From: an uncultured Pseudomonadota bacterium
Lineage (GTDB): Bacteria; Pseudomonadota; Gammaproteobacteria; Burkholderiales; SCOH01
Direction: 5' to 3'
Length of the DNA: 9,164 nt
NCBI GenBank assembly: GCA_937863215.1
Contig: CALMFQ010000551.1
Location: 1-9,164 of the forward strand
Shown here: one piece after another, positions 6,275 through 9,164 of the stretch
Position numbering within the stretch: the stretch's first letter is position 1
Layout of the letters: every line of letters begins with the position of its first letter
Translations under genes and position numbers: made by a program
The notes under the pieces: model-generated
Databases searched by the model: none
What the model was told of the DNA's origin: nothing
Seen by the model: the letters and a program-made list of their open reading frames with translations, nothing else

Positions 6275-6374
6275 GTAGGCGAATCTGTCGCCTCCCGCTT
6301 CTCCTCCCTGAGCGGGTGCCTTAATGAATAAGGCGTTTACCCCGGCTTTATCCCCTTTAGGCCGGGGTTTTCTT
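6275..6374 (+). ncRNA. Putative small regulatory RNA: four stem-loops, anti-Shine-Dalgarno loop, terminator
   Basis: Four perfect inverted repeats follow one another almost without gaps. Hairpin 1 is AGGCGA-ATCTG-TCGCCT (6277-6293). Hairpin 2 pairs CCCGCT with AGCGGG around an 11-base loop TCTCCTCCCTG (6294-6316). Hairpin 3 is GCCTTA-ATGAA-TAAGGC (6318-6334). Hairpin 4 pairs ACCCCGGC with GCCGGGGT (6339-6368) and is followed by TTTCTTT, an intrinsic terminator. No convincing reading frame covers the region. The loop of hairpin 2 contains CUCCUCCC, complementary to purine-rich ribosome binding sites. C-rich, anti-SD-like loops are known in Neisseria sibling sRNAs, Rhodobacter CcsR RNAs and, as I recall, in a betaproteobacterial toxic small RNA family in Rfam; I cannot test homology here. 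Alternatives are a long engB 3' UTR or a cis-acting leader terminated before pilG. The structure is clear; the function is inferred. Confidence 0.65.
6339..6374 (+). terminator. Intrinsic terminator ending the putative sRNA (and any engB read-through)
   Basis: A perfect 8-bp GC-rich stem (ACCCCGGC 6339-6346, GCCGGGGT 6361-6368) with a 14-base loop is followed by TTTCTTT (6369-6375). It is oriented for plus-strand transcription. It begins 141 bases past the engB stop, unusually far if it served only engB, and 208 bases separate its T-tract from the pilG start, so pilG should have its own promoter. Confidence 0.85.
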
Positions 6375-6375
6375 T

Positions 6376-6582
6376 ATCTGTTGCCAAACCTCCCCCGAAA
6401 CCTGTAAAACGTCCGACAGCCGCGCCGGTGCTTGATCTGGCAGTGTTTTTCCACTTTTGTTCCGGCTTTGCCCAATATCGTGTGCCATATGCGCCAATTG
6501 CTTGCTTGGCGGCGTTTGGCCTTGCGTTGGGCTTGTGAATTTCATACAACACTTAAATACATACACAGTTACGGGAGGCCGT
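6376..6582 (+). other. pilG upstream region, no gene recognised
   Basis: No coding region is recognised between the sRNA terminator and the pilG start. The stretch should hold the promoter of the pil cluster. The best pair I see is weak: TTGCGT (6522-6527) with TACAAC (6545-6550), spacer 17. A 6-bp inverted repeat CGCCAA / TTGGCG (6492-6497 and 6506-6511) lies just upstream of it and could be an operator or chance. The A/T-rich segment 6538-6570 next to the ribosome binding site is consistent with an unstructured leader. Confidence 0.3.
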
Positions 6583-6978
6583 GTGTCTGGTACTACCGAT
6601 TTAAAGGGCGTCAAGGTAATGGTTATTGATGACAGCAATACCATTCGCCGCAGCGCCGAAATTTTCCTCGGGCAGGCGGGATGTGACGTGATCCTGGCGG
6701 AAGATGGCTTCGATGCCTTGGCGAAAATTGCTGACTTTCATCCTGACCTGATCTTTGTGGATGTGATGATGCCACGCTTGGACGGCTACCAGACCTGTTC
6801 GCTGATCAAGAAAAACCCACGTTTCAAGGCCACGCCGGTGATCATGCTGTCGAGCAAGGATGGGCTGTTTGACCGCGCCAGAGGCCGAATGGTGGGCTCG
6901 GACGAGTATTTGACAAAGCCATTTACCAAAGATAGCTTGCTGCAGGTCGTCAATGTACACGCCCGCGCTCAGGCGTAG
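6583..6978 (+). CDS. pilG: Twitching motility response regulator PilG (CheY-like)
   Basis: This single-domain receiver protein has 131 residues. The acidic pocket is D16-D17, the phosphorylation site D60 (FVDVMMPRLDG), the conserved hydroxyl residue S90 (MLSSKDG) and the Lys K112 (YLTKPF). The segment DGFDALAKIADFHPDLIFVD and the GLFDRARGRMVGSDEYLTKPF stretch match P. aeruginosa PilG as I recall it. PilG is phosphorylated by the Chp histidine kinase; it promotes pilus extension and twitching and, in Pseudomonas, cAMP signalling. I chose GTG at 6583, preceded by GGGAGG at 4 nt. The frame is open further upstream, but only from this codon does the protein look like the family. An ATG inside beta-strand 1 (residue 13) would delete the start of the fold. 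It is the first gene of the cluster; pilH follows after 33 nt. Confidence 0.93.
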   Translation: MSGTTDLKGVKVMVIDDSNTIRRSAEIFLGQAGCDVILAEDGFDALAKIADFHPDLIFVDVMMPRLDGYQTCSLIKKNPRFKATPVIMLSSKDGLFDRARGRMVGSDEYLTKPFTKDSLLQVVNVHARAQA

Positions 6979-7011
6979 GCGCAGTAATTCTCAGTTATTT
7001 AGGAAACAAAA

Positions 7012-7377
7012 ATGCCGATCAAGAAAATCCTGGTGGTCGATGATTCGCCTACTGAACGCCATTTTCTGTGTGAAATCCTGGCAAAAAATGGCTTCGAGGT
7101 ATTTACCGCCGAAAGCGGTGAAGAGGCCGTGGTGCGCTCCAAAGAGGTATTGCCCGATCTGATCCTGATGGATGTCGTGATGCCCGGCCTGAACGGCTTT
7201 CAGGCGACGCGCACGATTACGCGCGAAGAGGCCGCCAAGAATATCCCGGTGATCATGTGTACGTCGAAAGGGCAGGAAACCGACAAGATCTGGGGGCTGC
7301 GCCAGGGGGCCAAGGATTACATCGTCAAGCCGGTCAATTCGGCTGAATTGCTGCAGAAAATTGCTGCGCTTGGTTGA
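7012..7377 (+). CDS. pilH: Twitching motility response regulator PilH (CheY-like)
   Basis: This 121-residue single-domain receiver has acidic residues D10-D11 (VVDDSPTERHF), phospho-acceptor D54 (LMDVVMPGLNGF), T84 (CTSKGQETDKIWG) and K106 (YIVKPV). The DDSPTERHF and SKGQETDKIWGLRQGA stretches are diagnostic of PilH and set it apart from PilG. In the Pil-Chp pathway PilH is the second CheY-like output. In Pseudomonas it opposes PilG, promoting pilus retraction or acting as a phosphate sink. The ATG at 7012 has AGGA at 8 nt (TAGGAAACAAAAATG). It lies 33 nt after pilG and 3 nt before pilI, so it is almost certainly cotranscribed with them. Confidence 0.95.
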   Translation: MPIKKILVVDDSPTERHFLCEILAKNGFEVFTAESGEEAVVRSKEVLPDLILMDVVMPGLNGFQATRTITREEAAKNIPVIMCTSKGQETDKIWGLRQGAKDYIVKPVNSAELLQKIAALG

Positions 7378-7380
7378 GCC

Positions 7381-7899
7381 ATGGCAAAAAAGATCAGTCT
7401 TCGCGAATATCAGGAAAGCGTAGTCGCCAAGCTCCAGTCATCGCTTGCCGGTGGCGGGGGTACTGCGTCCAAACTCGGCATACAGGTCGGTAACGATCTG
7501 TGGCTGGTCGATCTGCAGGATGCCAGTGAAGTGGTTGCCGTTCCGGAATTGTGCTCGGTACCGCTGACGCATCATTGGTATCGCGGCATTGCCAATGTGC
7601 GTGGCTCGCTCTATAGCGTGGTTGATTTGTCCCTGTTCATGGGTAACGAACCGACGATGTTGAGCGCTTCCAGCCGATTGTTGCTGGTCAATGGCAGATT
7701 CATATCCAATTCCGCTTTGCTGGTCAGCCGCATGCTGGGGCTACGCAATCTGGATCAGTTCCAGGCGGAACAATCCGCAGAGCCGCATCTGCCGTGGCAA
7801 TCGGGCTCTTACCGGGATGGCGACGGCAAGCTCTGGAAAACTCTCGACATGGCCGCACTGGCGGCTAACCCGCAGTTCCTGCAGGTTGCAACAATATAA
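7381..7899 (+). CDS. pilI: Chemotaxis adaptor PilI (CheW-like)
   Basis: This 172-residue protein has a CheW-like domain over about residues 31-169. The core GIANVRGSLYSVVDLSLFMG (69-88) corresponds to the conserved N-x-R-G-x-x-x-x-V-x-D-L signature of CheW. A Ser/Gly linker (SSLAGGGGTAS, 20-30) joins a short N-terminal helix to the domain. By analogy PilI couples the receptor PilJ to the Chp/PilL histidine kinase at the cell pole. It starts with ATG 3 nt after the pilH stop; the ribosome binding site is weak, so translation is probably coupled to pilH. Length is close to that of PilI in other species (about 178). The assignment follows from domain and gene order; sequence in the second half is poorly conserved, as is usual. 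Confidence 0.93.
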   Translation: MAKKISLREYQESVVAKLQSSLAGGGGTASKLGIQVGNDLWLVDLQDASEVVAVPELCSVPLTHHWYRGIANVRGSLYSVVDLSLFMGNEPTMLSASSRLLLVNGRFISNSALLVSRMLGLRNLDQFQAEQSAEPHLPWQSGSYRDGDGKLWKTLDMAALAANPQFLQVATI

Positions 7900-7947
7900 C
7901 TCGATGTAGCGTGAATATCCCCGACAGGCTCGGTGAGGGAGAATTGT

Positions 7948-9164
7948 ATGGCGTTTAATCTGAACAAGATCAAGTCCATGTTTGGCAAGGGAGGTGCGGC
8001 TGCAGCGGAAAGCGGGCAGAATTTCGACCCCTCCCGTACGGTTTCGATCATCGAGAAGCTGCGAACCGCGGGTGAAGGCGAGGCTCCGGAGCCATTGCCG
8101 TTCGTCGGCCATTTGCCTTCGCGCCGGCAGATGACGATTTTCATCGTGTCGATCGTGGTGTGTCTTGGCCTGTTCCTGATTACCGTTCTGGTCAATATCC
8201 GTTCTTCCAACCATAACGCGGTATACCGGGCGACTTCGACCGAAATGCAGATGCTGTCGCAGCGGATTGCGCGGGCGGCGGGGCAGGCAGTGCAGGGCAA
8301 CGTTCAGGCATTCGATACGCTCGACAGCGCCTACAAGAAATTCGATTCCAATCTTACGTTGCTGATCGAGGGCGGTAGCGGCCTGCCGTCGTCTTCCGGG
8401 CAGGCGGCCGATATTCTCAAGGATATCAAAAAGGTCTGGGATGCTTCATTCCGCCCCAACAACCGTGTGCCTACGGTTCAGACCATTCTCGATAACAAGC
8501 AGGTAATCGTTACCGTTACCAAGAGCGTGAGCGCCATCAATTCCAACGATGGCAAATTGCTCGAACAGACGCAGCAGCTGGTTTCGGTCTTGCGCGACAG
8601 CGGCGCTTCGGCGCATGAGGTCGACATGGCTCAGCAACTGGTGTTGCTGACCCAGCGCATGGCAAAGAACGCCAACGCGATGCTGGCGGGTGAAGTGATC
8701 AACCCGGAAGTCGTGTTCCTGCTGGGCAAGGATACCAATACTTTCCGCGATACGATTCAGGGTTTCCTCGAGGGGAGCGATGAGCTGCGTCTTCCGGCTG
8801 CGCGCAGTGCCGAAGTCAAAGACAAGTTGCAGGAAATCCGCACCCTGTTCAAGGAATTCGAAACAGTGGTGAGCACTTTCTCGCGCAATATGCAGAATCT
8901 GGTGAAGAGCCGTCTGGCCAACCAGACCATTTTCAAGGAAAGCGAAACCCTGCTGACCGAGTCGGTGCGTCTGGCAGAAGCCTATCAGTCTCAGGTGGGG
9001 GGCGTAGTAGCGTTCATTCTTGAATTCCTGTTCATCGCCGGCGCACTGTATTCGCTGTATCTGCTGATCCGTGTTTACGGTGCCGAGGCGCAACGTCGTC
9101 GTCTGGAGTCCGAGCGTGAGAACAAGCGCAATCAGGAAGCGATTCTGCGCCTGCTGAACGAAAT
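7948..9164 (+). CDS. pilJ: Type IV pilus methyl-accepting chemoreceptor PilJ (3' end beyond the window)
   Basis: 405 codons are visible and the frame is still open at the window edge, so the HAMP and methyl-accepting signalling domains are missing here. The N terminus is a cytoplasmic segment of about 61 residues, followed by a membrane span (62-84), a periplasmic region (85-351) and a second span (352-374). Then begins a charged, helical cytoplasmic part (EAQRRRLESERENKR). The periplasmic region holds two related PilJ-type sensor units, marked by LSQRIARAAGQA (103-114) and LTQRMAKNANAM (234-245). PilJ is the receptor of the Pil-Chp system and in Pseudomonas responds to surface contact through the pilin. 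The ATG at 7948 follows GAGGGAG at 6 nt and lies 48 nt after pilI. The N-terminal cytoplasmic stretch is longer than in P. aeruginosa PilJ, whose first span begins near residue 20 as I recall. Confidence 0.93.
   Translation, partial: MAFNLNKIKSMFGKGGAAAAESGQNFDPSRTVSIIEKLRTAGEGEAPEPLPFVGHLPSRRQMTIFIVSIVVCLGLFLITVLVNIRSSNHNAVYRATSTEMQMLSQRIARAAGQAVQGNVQAFDTLDSAYKKFDSNLTLLIEGGSGLPSSSGQAADILKDIKKVWDASFRPNNRVPTVQTILDNKQVIVTVTKSVSAINSNDGKLLEQTQQLVSVLRDSGASAHEVDMAQQLVLLTQRMAKNANAMLAGEVINPEVVFLLGKDTNTFRDTIQGFLEGSDELRLPAARSAEVKDKLQEIRTLFKEFETVVSTFSRNMQNLVKSRLANQTIFKESETLLTESVRLAEAYQSQVGGVVAFILEFLFIAGALYSLYLLIRVYGAEAQRRRLESERENKRNQEAILRLLNE

Noticed and set aside
6275..6374. c-di-GMP (GEMM) riboswitch upstream of pilus genes
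   Set aside because: The conserved GEMM core elements are not present, and four simple hairpins in a row do not form its paired P1-P2-P3 architecture.
6457..6582. N-terminal extension of PilG through the open frame upstream of 6583
   Set aside because: The 42 extra residues do not resemble any domain, and GGGAGG sits just before the GTG at 6583, where the receiver domain begins.
8446..9093. A 215-codon open frame on the minus strand opposite pilJ
   Set aside because: The pilJ frame with two sensor units and two membrane spans explains the sequence. The antisense product is rich in Gln, His and Leu without a recognisable family.
1..9164. Mobile elements, CRISPR arrays, defence or toxin-antitoxin systems
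   Set aside because: No direct repeat arrays, transposase, integrase or tRNA-adjacent att site is seen. Every long gene belongs to a conserved housekeeping or motility family.

Overview
The window looks like chromosome from a betaproteobacterium, most likely of the order Neisseriales. This rests on recognised protein families, not on a search. EngB closely resembles my recollection of the Neisseria protein, cytochromes c are matured by a ResB/CcsA (system II) pair, and a PilG-PilH-PilI-PilJ chemosensory cluster is present. Base composition and codon use look even across the window. I see no insertion sequence, prophage, CRISPR array, tRNA or rRNA.

Left part (about 1-5390), all genes on the minus strand. 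In transcription order from the right these are a diheme cytochrome c4, a good intrinsic terminator, resB and ccsA (4 bp apart, one operon), a second good terminator that overlaps a candidate promoter, a small monoheme cytochrome c of the c551/c552 type, and then a dksA-family gene whose product has lost three of the four zinc-finger cysteines. ResB and CcsA export heme and attach it to CXXCH motifs in the periplasm, so they act on both cytochromes beside them.

Right part (about 5569-9164), all genes on the plus strand. engB is divergent from cytochrome c4 and encodes a ribosome-assembly GTPase. A 384-bp gap follows, and then pilG, pilH, pilI and the first 405 codons of pilJ. These four encode two CheY-like regulators, a CheW-like adaptor and a membrane chemoreceptor of the Pil-Chp pathway that controls type IV pili; pilJ runs off the window.

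The most interesting element is in the engB-pilG gap. Positions 6277-6374 hold four consecutive perfect inverted repeats with almost no spacing, and the last is followed by a T-rich tract like an intrinsic terminator. The second hairpin presents a pyrimidine-rich loop containing CUCCUCCC, which is complementary to Shine-Dalgarno sequences. I interpret this as an unannotated small regulatory RNA of about 100 nt. The remaining genes are conserved housekeeping or motility functions.
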